Source: Eonycteris spelaea (taxonomy: Eukaryota > Chordata > Mammalia > Chiroptera > Pteropodidae). From it: a stretch of 64,000 nucleotides of DNA. Of the stretch, positions 12,825 to 24,121 are shown piece after piece; within the stretch, counting starts at the first letter, position 1; every line of letters begins with the position of its first letter. The stretch covers positions 1,774,001-1,838,000 of the forward strand of contig PUFA01000062.1 of NCBI GenBank assembly GCA_003508835.1. The letters are read 5' to 3'. The notes beneath the pieces are model-generated. The model made no database searches and was not told the DNA's origin. It saw only the letters and a list, made by a program, of their open reading frames with translations. Both the position numbers and the translations under genes were made by a program.

Positions 12825-13649
12825 CTATATCATTTTATAATTTTTTCATGTATTTTGATGCTTTTTTTTAGAATATCTTAATAATCTTTGTTTAATATAT
12901 TCCAACTTCCACACCTGCTAGTATTTATTTTTAAAGTGGCTTTTTTGTTATTTGGGTTTAAACATCTGTAGGCTTTTATAGAGAGTGATCAAATACTATC
13001 AGCTTTATTGTGCCATTAGTGTTTTCAACCCTTAAAACGAGGCGAGGGGAAGATGGACATCTGACCCAAGATTGTATAAGTTATATAAAATCATATAAAA
13101 GCTTAATACAGTGCCTCCACCAGTGCCATAACAGCACATGGGTGCTGCTCGGATGTACCACTCATGCACTTGATCCTCCTGCTCTTTTTTAACACAGGTC
13201 CATGTTGGATCTATAGCAGGAAAAGACACTATTTGTTTGGATCACGGTTATCTAGAAGACCTTGTATTGAAGACCTTTGGTTTCCATGTAAACACTGGTT
13301 CCTGTCACTCTGTTAGGCTGCAGCTGCATTTCAGATTCTTGAGACTGGTTATTTGAATCTCAAAATAGACTTGAGAACAGTAGGAAAATAGAGTGGGTCA
13401 ACACAGCATATGGTTGAATTTACATGGACAGATGTGCTTGAGAATAATAAGGAAAATCTTTTAAATTGGTTCCCTAGTTATAAATGTGGTATGCAAATGT
13501 TTCATAGTTATGGTTGGGATTGAGGTATGTTGAACAAATGGTACTTTTTGTAAGAAAACACATTAACTTAATTTTTTTTTTTTAGGCGAGGCAACCCTTG
13601 TGGTTGACCTCACACATTGCAAAGATCTTGTCAGTTTATGATCCTTTCC

Positions 13650-13793
13650 TTATTTATTTAAATTGTTTGTTTGTTTGTTATGCCTACACCACCTGGTCTT
13701 CCTAGGTGGTCTCCCATCCAAGTACTAATCAGGTCCCCCTGCTTAGCTTCCGAGATCAGACAGGAGTGGGTTCAGGTTAGCATGGCCATAGAC
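13650..13793 (-). mobile_element. 5S rRNA-derived SINE-like retroposon, copy 1
   Basis: The complement of 13682-13793 is a 5S rRNA-like sequence. It starts 'GTCTATGGCCATGC', contains 'CTCGGAAGCTAAGCAGGG' and 'TAGTACTTGGATGGGAGACC' (the 5S internal promoter region) and ends 'GTAGGCATAAC'. An A-rich tail with AAAC units follows at 13650-13681. Compared with mammalian 5S rRNA it has changes shared with the copy at 24.1 kb: AGACCACCTAGGAAGA instead of AGACCGCCTGGGAATA, GTAGGCATA instead of GTAGGCTTT, and an altered segment around ACAGGAG. The shared changes argue for one retroposon family and not for independent 5S pseudogenes. Confidence 0.85.
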
Positions 13794-14719
13794 ACATTAA
13801 AGTTCTGTTTCTCATCTCTTACTAAAGTTAGTTTGGCAAGGAACAGCCACTCTTTGTTATAAGAATCTTATAGTGTCATCATTGATACAAAGCATTGTCC
13901 AGCATAGGTGGCATGGAATCCCTTTCTGTGCAAATCATTAACATTAAATACATGCATAATCTATGGTTTGGTTTCAGGGTCTCTGTTTCTTCTTATTTTT
14001 TAATGACATAGAAAATAAAACTTTTTTAAAATTAAAAAATGTAGTATGGCACTCATAAAATAATTCCCTTCTCTGATATAACAGGAAGTTCATATGGAAG
14101 ATCTTAAACTCCATTAACCCACTGGCCAATCAAATCTATGGTGTGCGGAATCTGCTAGTTTGGGGTGTTCGCTCCACAGTTTGGCTCTCCTAGTTGTTAT
14201 GGTGATTGCATGGATGTTGTACTAGATTTGTAAAAGTCATAGTATTTCTAATACTATAGAAATGATGATAGAGTCTGGATTTTCTGAGTCAGTAACTAGC
14301 TGTGTGTGCATGTTGAAACTTTTATACTTAGTGGGCTAAATACACCTAATGGCCCTAAATTTCCCTTCTATCTCTTCCAAAGACTGTGGCTATGGCTATT
14401 TAAGAGCTCCATGTGAGAGTCTAGGTGGATATGAAGAATCGAATTCTTAGCTCTGCCAGCGTACGCAGAACTGACCAGTGGGACTTCCATGCATCCTGCA
14501 GGTTTCTCGTGTGTGCCTAGTAAAGGGATCTGTGCTGCCCCACTCTATTAATGCAGGTATCCCACAGTGATCAAGTATCTCATCATTCCACAATGTAGCC
14601 CCCCAAGTTGATTCTACTAACGTCAATATTTACTTGTAAGCTTTCATTTATTACCGAAATACACACACATATATAGAGATAGAGACATAACTCACTTTCT
14701 ATGTGTTGTTTTTCTACAG

Positions 14720-14808
14720 ACACGGGAGCAGAAAGACAGGCACTAAGAGAAAATGTGTATCCTAAATTGAGAGAATTCTGCAGAGAAAACTATGGATTAG
14801 AATTTCAG
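14720..14808 (+). CDS. NWD2: NWD2 internal exon (89 bp), N-terminal DUF4062-like region
   Basis: The exon is bounded by TTTTTCTACAG before 14720 and GTAACT after 14808. The first two bases (AC) complete a split codon, presumably Asp (GAC), and 29 codons follow, ending in Gln. The peptide includes 'ERQALRENVYPKLREFC' and 'RENYGLEFQ', which I recognise as the N-terminal part of NWD2 (KIAA1239), ahead of its NACHT ATPase and WD40 repeats. The ER-x-x-L-x-x-x-V-x-P-x-L-R-x-F/Y-C pattern is the signature helix of the DUF4062/TIR-like domain also found in NWD1 and TEP1-type proteins. NWD2 is a large (about 1,740-residue) cytosolic signalling-type protein expressed mainly in brain; its biochemical role is poorly known. 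The exon is asymmetric (phase 1 in, phase 0 out), so skipping it would shift the frame. Confidence 0.93.
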
Positions 14809-15569
14809 GTAACTCTCAATTTCATTTTGAGTTATGTCAGCTAAATAACTAATGTTCATGTTTGTGTCTTGTCACAACTTGGCTGTTATAAGAGATAAAT
14901 ATTAAGCTCTCAAATTTTTCATTTCTATAAGTGTGGGTAAAAAGGGACACTGGAAAATGGAGATAAAATATTGAGTCATTTCGATGTTTTGCATTTTTAT
15001 GCTGTTTCTTGGATCCTGCCTCTTATTGGCTTGTCTTTTTCTTCAAACCATGTTTATTTGCTTTTTTGACAGTCCCCACTGTTATCAAAAAGGTGAAGGT
15101 TGCCGAGCACCTGCCTTTAAGCTAGGGTCTCTAGAAATGTTTTGCATCTAAAAATTGGGACCAGCTTTCTCATAACTATTTTCTTTGAGCAGCCACATTG
15201 CAGAATGTCCTTTTTCTTGAGCATTTCATGGAATTACTATTTACCAGCTTACAGGTCTGAAGTTGTGTTTAGAATAAAATAAAATATGCACAGTTGCATT
15301 TGCTTTCCAGCTTTTAAGCTTTAACAAGAGCTCAAATGTATACTAACTGAACCTTCTAAGAATACATATTTTTTACTATGGTCTTTTCTGATAGGTTATA
15401 AAGCTTCCTGAAGATGTGTTTTCTAGAGAAAGGCTTCTCTTTTCAACTGCAACAAAATATGGTGCCAAAAGCTTCATGAAAAAAAAAAAACAATTTACCC
15501 AAACAGTAGTGTGGATTCCATCTTTGGTTGTGTAGTAAACCCAGGAGAAATGAATTCCCTAGAGTTACT

Positions 15570-16170
15570 CGGACATACCAATTTATTTCATGCCTCCTTG
15601 AATTTGCTTATGTTTTCTGCACCTACAATGCTTTTCAGTCTGGTTCTTCCCCTTCTTCACCTCCTAAGTCCTACTCATTCTCAAAACTCTTCCTATCTGA
15701 TCTTAAGTCATGCCCCTCTCCTCCTTACCATCTTCCCTGCAGCTATGTGTCTTCCGTTTGGTTCCTTGGACAGTTCACACCCCATTCCCATTTAGAGATT
15801 TTACCCTGGGTGTTCTCTTCCTATAGCAGTGCTCACCTCCTCATCGTCACATAGGTGCTTTCTTATTGTCCTTCAGCTTTCTACTGAAATACCACCTCTT
15901 AAAGATGCTTCCCTAGTGACCCAATCTAAAGCTTACCACCTAGGCATTCTCTTTTACATTGTCCTATTTTAGTTCTTTATGTCTCATGTGTCAGTATGGG
16001 ATATTTTTCTTGTGTACCCATGTATTGTCTTGCTTATTATCTTTCTTCCACTAGATGGTAAGTTTCATAAGAACAAGGATTTGTCTGCCTTCATGACAGC
16101 CACATTCCTGGTCCTAAAATAGTGCTTGCCACATAGGAAAAGTCCATAAGAATCTGTTGAATGAATGCCT
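15570..16170 (+). mobile_element. L2 LINE 3' region, sense
   Basis: Ordered L2 3' features run through it: 'AAGATGCTTCCCTAGTGACC', 'CTTCCACTAGATGGTAAGTT', 'GAACAAGGATTTGTCTGCCT', 'GTGCTTGCCACATAGGAAA' and a terminal 'CTGTTGAATGAATGCC'. The pyrimidine-rich open frames at 15511-15854 are by-products of this sequence. Confidence 0.8.
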
Positions 16171-16309
16171 GCATGAGCATATGAACGAGGAAGTCACAAC
16201 CTAAACATTACTTGCTTAAGGAAGCTTTCTTTGATCCCTGCCTGTCTCTTCCAGAATATGCCTTGTACCTTTCCCTTCTCTTTGCTCCCCTATAATCCTG
16301 TGCTTAACA

Positions 16310-16950
16310 ATCATCCACCCAATATACTCAAGAAGTATTTGTTAAACATTGACCACACTCCATTAAACATTCCAAGTACTGAGAATACAGGAGCAAACCA
16401 ATATTGTTGGGGGAGGCACACAATAAATGATAAATTCCAAGAGGTAATAGATGCATTTTTTAGTAAGTGTTTTTAGGAAAAGTAAAGCAGGATAAGGGGG
16501 GTGGGTATAGAATGCTGTCAGAGAATGAGTCAGTGATAAGATAGCCTTTGAGAGCTGCAAAAAATGATGGAGCAAGTCACACAGACATTTAGGGAGGAAG
16601 GTGTTAGGTACAGGCAACCAGAAGGGTCTTAAGTGGGAGTGTTTAGAATACTCTAGGAACAATAAACAGTCCCAGTGTGAGTAGAGTGGAATGAGTAAAG
16701 GAAATAATTGTAGAACATGGCATCAGAGTCATATCATATGGGACCTTATGGGCCAAGATTAAGGGCCATCCTTAATTACCTGTGAGTGATAACGGAAAGG
16801 GTGACATTATGTAACTTACGTGAGAGATTCACTTAAGCCCTGTGATACTAGAATGTGGGTGTGAAGAATGGTACAAGAAGGAAGATAGTGCAAGTAAGAA
16901 ATGATCACAGCATGGACTAGAGTGAGTAGTGGAGATAATGACACATCTGG
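16310..16950 (-). mobile_element. L2 LINE 3' region, antisense
   Basis: The complement of L2 is read on the + strand: 'CTGAGAATACAGGAGCAAAC', 'AAGTAAAGCAGGATAAGGGG', 'GGGACCTTATGGGCCAAGAT' and 'GCATGGACTAGAGTGAGTAG'. With the sense L2 just upstream, it makes an inverted L2 pair. Confidence 0.8.
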
Positions 16951-16964
16951 TTAGGTAAGTTTTT

Positions 16965-17070
16965 CATCACCTGCCTGTAGGATCTGAAAGTTCTCAGGAC
17001 TGGAATTGTGTGTTATTCACCTTATCCCAATGATTAGTCAAGTATCTGGCACATTTTGTTAAATCTTTAT
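16965..17070 (+). mobile_element. L2 3' terminal fragment, sense
   Basis: A short piece with 'CAAGTATCTGGCACATTTTG' and 'TAAATCTTTATTAAATTGG', a diverged L2 3' end. Confidence 0.55.
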
Positions 17071-17599
17071 TAAATTGGTAGACTTGGGAGTTCTCTTTTA
17101 AGCAAAGCCATATACTTTTATTTATATGCCTGTGTGGCAGGCTGTTTTCTAGCATTTCCTTTTATTTTTTTCATTTAAAATAAGAGATTTAATGAGAATG
17201 CTCCAGACCTCTGATTATGCAAACCCCAATTAATTCTGTGTGTAATAGATGCAGGTTGATTGCTCAGAGATGGCAACAACTGATGGAATGAATATCAACC
17301 CCACTCAGAGCAGAGAACACACATGGCTTCAGAAAAAGATAAGGTGTTTAATATGTTATTTGATTTGCCAGTGTTCAGTAAGTACCCTTAGCTACAGGGA
17401 AGAAGACAGAAAGGAAGAACAGGGCAATAAATAGGGAAAAAGATTGGGTCAAAAGCAAGTAGTGTAGGACCCAATAAATAAAGGACTTGTATTTACAATA
17501 AATCCATAGGTGCTATCTGTTCTTGCTTTTAGATGTTTACTCTCCATTCTCACTGAAAACACCTTGATCTAACCTCATTGCTTCAAAAATTGGATGAAC

Positions 17600-18200
17600 A
17601 AAAAAAACACCTTAACTGATCTTGTCCTCTGCTTATCTGCAACTGGTTACAAGTCTTTGAGGAAGAGACTAGTTCTCATTTATTTTTAAGTCCCCAGGGC
17701 CTGGAAAAGTGTTTGACATTTAGTAGATTTCGTAAAAGTGTGCTAAGCAGAACGGCCTAACTATCGCCTGCTTGAATTTTTCTATACAACACCACAGAGT
17801 AACCTTACTTAAATGTCATGTTGTCAATTTCTGTGCTTAAAAGCTTTTAATGGCTCCCTGCTGCCTACAGGATCCCTCTTTAGTATGACCCCAGCTGCCT
17901 CTCCAATTTCATCTCCCACTCTTCCAAACATAAATACTCCATTCTTGGCCTGTCCTTGGAGTACACGTTGCTAATTGCTCATTCTCGACTTGAAAATCTC
18001 ATTCACTCTATCTCTTAGTTCTCCCCTCTTATCAGAAATACCCTTTCTTCTCCACTCACTGTCCTTCCAAGTCCAGCTCAAGGCTTAGCTTTCCCAAGAT
18101 GTCTTTTCTGATTCCCAAATATCTCTCCCTTCTACTCCTTGAACTCATAAATATACCCACTCAGCCCTCACTGCACCCCCAGTAAACTTGGTTAGGGAAG
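17600..18200 (+). mobile_element. L2 LINE fragments, sense
   Basis: 17620-17745 resembles an L2 3' end ('CAGGGCCTGGAAAAGTGTTT'). 17770-18195 contains the upstream L2 block ('TTTTAATGGCTCCCTGCTGC', 'AAGTCCAGCTCAAGGCTTAG'). The order suggests two adjacent insertions. Confidence 0.7.
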
Positions 18201-18389
18201 GGACTGTAACAAGGGTTTTGACTGATCTGGGCACTTAGGACACCTCCATTTTGAATGCAATTTTCATTTGAGTCCAGCCACTCAACTTCGTATCATTCCT
18301 TAAGAATACCTTTTGATAGCCATCTTCTTTAGTGGGTATCTAGTATTTATCTCACTTCATCTTAGTCACTAAAGTTTATTAAACCTGTT

Positions 18390-19070
18390 CCTCTTATTTC
18401 ACCTTTAACATCCAGTAAATCCCAAAGACCTGTGGATTCTACCTCCCTAAATATTTCTGCAGTCTGTCCCATTTGTTCAAATCTGTATTATTATCTTGAC
18501 TACTGAAATAGACACCCTGCTAGTCCACTCACCTTCATCTCTGCCTTCTCTCAAATATCAAACTCCTCCCCACCCTGACCACTTAGTCCATCCCCCACGA
18601 AATTGCTACAGTGCTATTTCTGAAATACAAATAGAGGACTCTTTCATCTCCAGGATATAGTCTGCACTTCTTAGCACAGCATGCAAGTTTCTCTTTCCCA
18701 CCCCTGCCCTCCAGTGAGGTCTTATCTGTCACCCTCCCCACAGGTGACTGTTTTAGCCTTTCTGAACTACATTCAATTCTCCAAATGTTTTCTTTTCCCT
18801 GAGTCATCAAATTCACTGTCCCCTCCATGTGGGGTGCCCTTAATTTTGCCTACATGCAAAAACCCAGAAAATTTTCTATTCATCCTTTAAGAAATAGTGA
18901 ACTTCCTTCTTTAAGATTCCATAGTGTTTTATTCTTAATCTTAATGGCAATTGTCATATTGTTTTAGTTTTTAAATGCCCTCCCTCCACTAATTGGGAGC
19001 TCTTAAAGGTCAAAAATCATATTATTTATATTTTCATATCACCAAACAAAAATTCAGGTAATAATTGAGA
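18390..19070 (+). mobile_element. L2 LINE fragment, sense
   Basis: L2 pattern in order: 'ATTGCTACAGTGCTATTTCT', 'CTTAGCACAGCATGCAAG', 'CCTTTCTGAACTACATTCAA', 'GGGAGCTCTTAAAGGTCAAA'. Open frames on both strands here are repeat-derived. Confidence 0.75.
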
Positions 19071-19706
19071 AAACAGTGTTTCTATTTGTCAGATTAGTAA
19101 CTTTTTCTTTTATTCGATCACTTGTGGACATTGCATTAATAGGGTGCATGACCTGAGATAGTTTATACAACTTTCAAAAGTGCTGTGGAATCGGGACTGA
19201 GTGCCTGTATAATGCATGAGGCAACAGACTAAAATGTATGGTCAGCAGCTCCTCTGCCAGCCGTCTTAAGATTTAACTTTACTTGGAATTAAGAGAGACA
19301 GGTTATGGAAACACTTGTTTCCCAGACTCAGATGAATAATGCTTGTCTTGGCGGGTGCCATTTGTTACCTTTTGCTAAATATAGCTTTTTAAAAACTTCC
19401 CTCATATGCCCTTGCCATTAAATGGAATCACTTGGCCTCAGAGCAGGAATTCTGCTGTGCTGGCTCCAGCCCTGTTCCTTCTCTCTGACAGCAAGTGTCG
19501 GTCTCCTAGGTGTGCAGGGAAGTGTGAGAGTGAAGCCTGCAACTCCTGCTAGCAGTAAGTCCTTGCCATCCCTGCTTTGTGTCTCATGATGACATTGTGA
19601 TGCCACCTGAAGGCACCAAAGGGATGGATACTCATCCTTGATGAAGATGCCTCCTTTGGTCCAAAACTTGTCCTTCTATTCTTTGTCCAAAGGTCCATCT
19701 CCTCAT

Positions 19707-19734
19707 GTTTGTTTGTTTGTTTGTTTGTTTGTTT
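19707..19734. repeat. (GTTT)n microsatellite
   Basis: About seven GTTT units. They create the repetitive VCLF/CLFV peptides in chance open frames on both strands. Confidence 0.95.
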
Positions 19735-19899
19735 TGGCAGCACAGGCCCCAACCTGTCTGCCTGCTTTTTCCGCCCAAACTCCTAATTCCAGTGTTATCT
19801 TCTCCTTACGACGTTGCCTGTATGCAAGCAAACCCAGTCACATCTTTGTCTCTCTCTCCTCCGAAGAGAGAGAATTCTCTGGTTTTTTGAATGTCAAGC

Positions 19900-20235
19900 A
19901 TATCTAAAACAGAACCCACCCTTCTTCTTCCATTTTCCAGTTTCTCAGTTGCTACTATTTCCCAGTTTTCCAGACATTAAAATCCTGGTTTATCATCCAT
20001 TCTTCCCCCTTTACAACATAGATCCAAATTGCCACTGCTCCCATTGGATCACTGGCCCCAGTGCTTCTTTGAAGTTCGCCTTTTCTTTCCATCTCACAAG
20101 GCTCTCCTTTACCCAGGCCTTCGTTTCTTAACAGCTGAATGACTGTGGCAATCTTCTCTTGCCCCGGTGTTTCTGTGTTCTGGTCCAGACTGTACACAGC
20201 TGCTCAAGTGATTTTCCTTAAACAGTGCTCACCAG
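19900..20235 (+). mobile_element. L2 LINE fragment, sense
   Basis: 'TAACAGCTGAATGACTGTGG', 'CTGGTCCAGACTGTACACAG' and 'GTGATTTTCCTTAAACA' fit the internal part of the L2 3' region. Confidence 0.6.
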
Positions 20236-20424
20236 ATTTTATTCACTCTAAGATGCACATTTTTTCATCTCAGAAATCAAAATTTGCCTTACAAATAAGT
20301 ATGTGTTGTGGCGTAATTGGCAGTGCATTTCTTTTTTAGTGGAATGTGCATTATTGGAGCAGCCTACAACGGATATTTTAGATTCAGTAAAATGCAGCAC
20401 GTTATGTTATTTATGGAGTATAGT

Positions 20425-20630
20425 GAAAACAGCATAAATTTTCTTTTAGACTTGGATTCAAATTCTGAGATACGGATTCCCATTGTGTGACTCTGGGCAA
20501 AGTGCCCCATCTCTGACACGTAGTTGACCCCTCTATAAAATGAATGGGATAGTGTTTCTCTTCCAGGGTTATTATAATTTAGTGAGATACCACAAAGCGC
20601 CTGGCACGTGGGAGGCACTCAACCAAAGGA
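20425..20630 (+). mobile_element. MIR SINE, sense
   Basis: 'GGATTCAAATTCTGAGATAC', 'TGTGACTCTGGGCAAAGTGC', 'CCTCTATAAAATGAATGGG' and 'GCGCCTGGCACGTGGGAGGC' occur in MIR order. Confidence 0.85.
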
Positions 20631-21752
20631 CAGAGACTTGGGCAGGAAGCCAAAACTAGAGCTAGACAAAATAAATTACATTCCGTATGCACATCAAAGT
20701 TGTAGGTCAAGTTAAATGTCTTATGTTACCTTGACTTTCCTAATATTTATTGAATTTAATAATTACTTAGCCTCACACTGAAGGTCCTTCATCAGTTGTT
20801 TCCACCAATTTTCCTCCATTCTTTCTTCTCCACCACAGCCCTCCTGTTGTCATAGGAACCCAGGCTCCTTCTTTGTCCACATTTTGTTCCTCCCAGGTGT
20901 CTGCCTACTCAGGAATCTCCAAATGCGTTTTGCTTCCTGAACTGCCAAAATACATCATTGGCTTTGTAATTGACAGGATGTGTTGGGGTACCCTTGATCT
21001 TTTCTCCACATTGTCAACTAATCAGCCTGTTTCCATTTTCCAATAATCAATTGTATGCCTCTTTCTAAAGTGAAATGCATATCCCCTCATTGAATCACAC
21101 ACTCGTTTCATTTGGCCAGCACTGCAATTTGTCTAGCTCACTTCACATTTTGGTTTTGTCTGTCAGAGGCTCAGCAGGTCTTACCAAGTTAATATTATGT
21201 AAAAATATGATAAGCATGTTACATCATCTTTCTCTTATCCGTGAGCCAGTTCGTAAAAAGGAGGAATGAAGATGAATAAAGATGATAAAAGGAAAGGAAA
21301 ACATTATGTCATAATCGACCTTCATTTCCTCCAGTTTAATTGTAAATATCTGCTCACCATTTCTGCAGCACGAGTGGCCCTTCTGGAATTCTCATGCCTG
21401 ACTTCCTAAGACAGCATTATTGTTCTTCCTTTACTTTGTGTGCATAGATTTTCTTCTACCTAATATTTCTCCTAAATATAGGCAGTGGCATTGTGGGGAG
21501 CTCCAGAATTTATTGAAGGAGCTATACTTTGCTGAACACTTAATTCTGCTAAATTGTGGCTGCCTGATTACCCCAACACTGGAAATCACCCAAGAAAGTT
21601 AATCCTTCAGCCGACAGAACAAGAAATCCCATTTGCAAGTGACATTTAAGTGTCCCAACTGGGTATAATCACCATGAAGGCTTTCTCAAATTCTGAGCAT
21701 AAGGTACCAATTTTTTTTCCAGTCCTCCTTTTTCATTTCTTATAGAAGGAAG

Positions 21753-21849
21753 AGCAGACCTTTTAACAAGTTATGCACAGTAAAAAAAAAAAAAAAAAAA
21801 AAAAAAAGAAATAAAACAAAAAAAAAAAAAAACATTTAAGAGGTCTGCT
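21753..21849. repeat. A-rich tract enclosed by a 14-bp inverted repeat
   Basis: A 26-base A run and a second A-rich run (about 21782-21831) lie between 'AGCAGACCTTTTAA' at 21753-21766 and its near-perfect reverse complement 'TTAAGAGGTCTGCT' at 21836-21849 (one mismatch, which is a G-U pair in RNA). No SINE body is recognisable next to the A tract. Confidence 0.85.
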
Positions 21850-22139
21850 TTGTCAATGATTAGGTATAAACCATTGAAAAAGTAACTGAAACTTAATTTT
21901 CTTCTACTGGATTTTTTTTTCCTTTCCGCTTTCAAATTTGTGATGCTATGACCTTATCATCTCTCTGTGGGCAGGCCAAGTTACGTTTGTCTTTGTGGTA
22001 CTGTTGTGTCTGGAAGGCCCCCTTTCCCTCTGAACAACAGTCTCCTATGCATGTGTCATTCAGGTCCAGACTCCTGCCTTTTTTCGTTACGGATGTTCAC
22101 CTTAATTCCCCATGGGCAGATTAAGGTGCTCGGCCCCGG

Positions 22140-22450
22140 GGGCTTTATTCACTATTCACAGAGTTCATAGAACCCCTGCTCTGCACCAGGCGGAGTTGTG
22201 CGTGCAGTGCGTGACACAGTGTTAAAAACAAGCATAGCCCCTGCCCTTGTGGAGCTTACAGTCTCAGAGAACACAGTCATAAACAACAGTGACAGGGTGC
22301 TGTAAAGGAAATGAAGGGTGCTCTGGGCATGCGTGACGGGCTTCATCAAACCTAGGGGCGTCAGGAAGGCCTGCCAAGAAACCGAGAAATGATGTCTAAG
22401 CCGAATCCTGAAGAGTGGGTAGATGGAGGTGGCCATGTTAAAAAGAACAT
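22140..22450 (-). mobile_element. L2 LINE 3' end, antisense
   Basis: The + strand reads 'GCCCCTGCCCTTGTGGAGCT', 'GTGACAGGGTGCTGTAAAGG', 'CAGGAAGGCCTGCCAAGAAA' and 'GCCGAATCCTGAAGAGTGGG', the complement of L2 in correct order. Confidence 0.8.
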
Positions 22451-22494
22451 TTCAGGTAGAGGAACATATTTTCATAGGCAAATATGAGAAAGAA

Positions 22495-22740
22495 TTTTAA
22501 TGTGATGTAGTACTTACTGCCTGCCAGGCGCTTATTCTAAGGGCTACATATACATGCACTTGTTTAATCCTTGCTATGAACTTAGGAAGTAAATTCCATC
22601 TTCTCTGTTTCATGAGATGAGGACACATACAAATACAGAAGAAGTAACTGCTAGAGATCCCACCGCTAAATGGCAGAGTCAGAACCATGGCATTTTGGCC
22701 GTTGTATCAGTGTTCTTACTCACTGCACCAAAAAGCTTCT
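22495..22740 (-). mobile_element. MIR SINE, antisense
   Basis: 'TACTTACTGCCTGCCAGGCG', 'TTAATCCTTGCTATGAACTT' and 'AAATGGCAGAGTCAGAACCA' match the complement of MIR. Confidence 0.8.
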
Positions 22741-23014
22741 TCTGTTCACACATTCATGAACATTTATAAAGGCGTGTGTAGGTATGTAAATATAAGTATC
22801 TATGTAAATAACACACATAAGTCTATGTATGTTTTAATGTATACTCACACACATGTACAAACATGGGAAGAGTGTGTGTATGAGTGTGTGTGTGTGTTGC
22901 TAGAGTATGAACAGTGAGGGAGAACAGGAAAAGAAATGAGGTCGGAGAGTCAGGCACGGACTAGATGATGGAAGCTCTCATAATCAGGTCATAGATTCTA
23001 GATACTGCCTTCAA

Positions 23015-23240
23015 GCTGATGGGAAGCTTCAGCATGGAAAGCACTGGAAAATGTTAACAGCCCAGGTTCCAATCCCACCTCTACTACTTGCTGCCTGTGT
23101 GACTTTGGGCAAGTTACTTCTCTGTGCCTCAGCTGTGTCATCTAAAAACAGGGATACTCTGTCTACTTCATAAGTTTAGGAGTAGGTTACTCTATGTAGT
23201 TTCTGAGAGAGTGAAAGGAAATCGTAGCTATAGTGATCAG
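23015..23240 (+). mobile_element. MIR SINE, sense
   Basis: 'CCCAGGTTCCAATCCCACCT', 'GTGTGACTTTGGGCAAGTTA' and 'TCTGTGCCTCAGCTGTGTCA' are well-preserved MIR landmarks. Confidence 0.85.
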
Positions 23241-23249
23241 GTTTTGCAT

Positions 23250-23375
23250 TTTAAAAAGACCCCTCTGCCTAATGCATAAGGAATGGATCAGAAAGAGCAG
23301 GAACAGAAGCAAAGAGATGATTTAGGGAGCCACAGCAGTCATGCAGACACAGGTACACTCAGAGGGTCACTCTGA
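23250..23375 (-). mobile_element. L2 fragment, antisense
   Basis: 'AAAAAGACCCCTCTGCCTAA' followed by 'GGAGCCACAGCAGTCATGCA' resembles the complement of an internal L2 3' block. Confidence 0.5.
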
Positions 23376-24121
23376 TAGTGGCTGCTGAAATCCCAGTGAC
23401 AGAGCCAACGCTGAGTTTTTCATTCAGTCACATACTTTGTTGTCTTGCTCCTGAAAGGTGCTGGTACCTAGTGAAGCCTGGCAGTGAGCTTCTCCAATAT
23501 ATATTCTGCAGATCTGCCCAGTGGCTTCTGGATTGCAGCTCCTCCTCTGCCACCAGCAACTACTAGTACCTTCTCTCCATCTCTGTGTTCATTAAGCCCT
23601 AATAGTCAGGTCCTGCCTTAGTTCCTGGTGTGGTTTTTCCTTGCCATGGCATTATAATTGTTAAGGCTGTCCAGAGGCTAAATCTCCCAAGACACGGAGG
23701 CATCAGGTCTGAGCAGTTTGTCTTCCTCATGAGCTTTGGATGAAGCATTATTTTACCTCATGCTGTGGGACCCTCTTTCTTTCTGGTGATTGTGCATGAC
23801 CCGTGGGGCCAGCCGGTCTTTCCTGGGCTTGATTTAGGACCTGATTTTCCTAGAAATGTCTGTTAGTCATGCTTCCATATATCTCATGACCAGGAGAACT
23901 GCGGATGACCTGAAGTCAGTATTTGCAATAGTGCAAGTAAAAGGGTAGCCGTAGATGACGTGGACTTGAATAGGGGTGTTTGGTTTTTTTTTTCTTGTAT
24001 CCTATTCCTCTATCTGGGGAGTCATTCTAACCAGAGTGAGAATTACCATATCTATGAAGTATAACTTACTCCTGGTAAACAGCATCTGACAAACCTAGTC
24101 TGAGGTTAAAGACCCCTCCCT

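Larger units (their letters stand above)
1..14719 (+). other. NWD2: NWD2 intron upstream of the first visible exon (3' part)
   Basis: This is the intron preceding the exon at 14720. It ends in a pyrimidine-rich tract and an AG at 14718-14719. Because the exon opens with the last two bases of a split codon, the intron is phase 1. Repeats within it are listed separately. Stretches where I recognise nothing beyond plain AT-rich intron are about 1-860, 940-2190, 3270-4880, 10700-11540, 12830-13640 and 13800-14700. The first coding exon of NWD2 and the promoter are not in the window, so they should lie to the left. Confidence 0.8.

Noticed and set aside
13682..13793. Functional 5S rRNA gene
   Set aside because: The sequence departs from 5S at many structural positions, is shortened, ends in an A-rich tail and shares its changes with a second intronic copy; it is a retroposon.
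15511..15854. Two overlapping open frames of 94 and 108 residues
   Set aside because: They lie in the pyrimidine-rich L2 3' region, so low stop density is expected; peptide content is low-complexity Ser/Leu/Pro.
19549..19907. Open frames on both strands around 19.6-19.9 kb
   Set aside because: They are extended by a (GTTT)n run that has no stops in these frames; no conserved motif.
23800..23840. GACCCGTGGGGCCAGCC as a horse ERE SINE head
   Set aside because: Only a short resemblance; no tRNA-like promoter boxes or tail follow.
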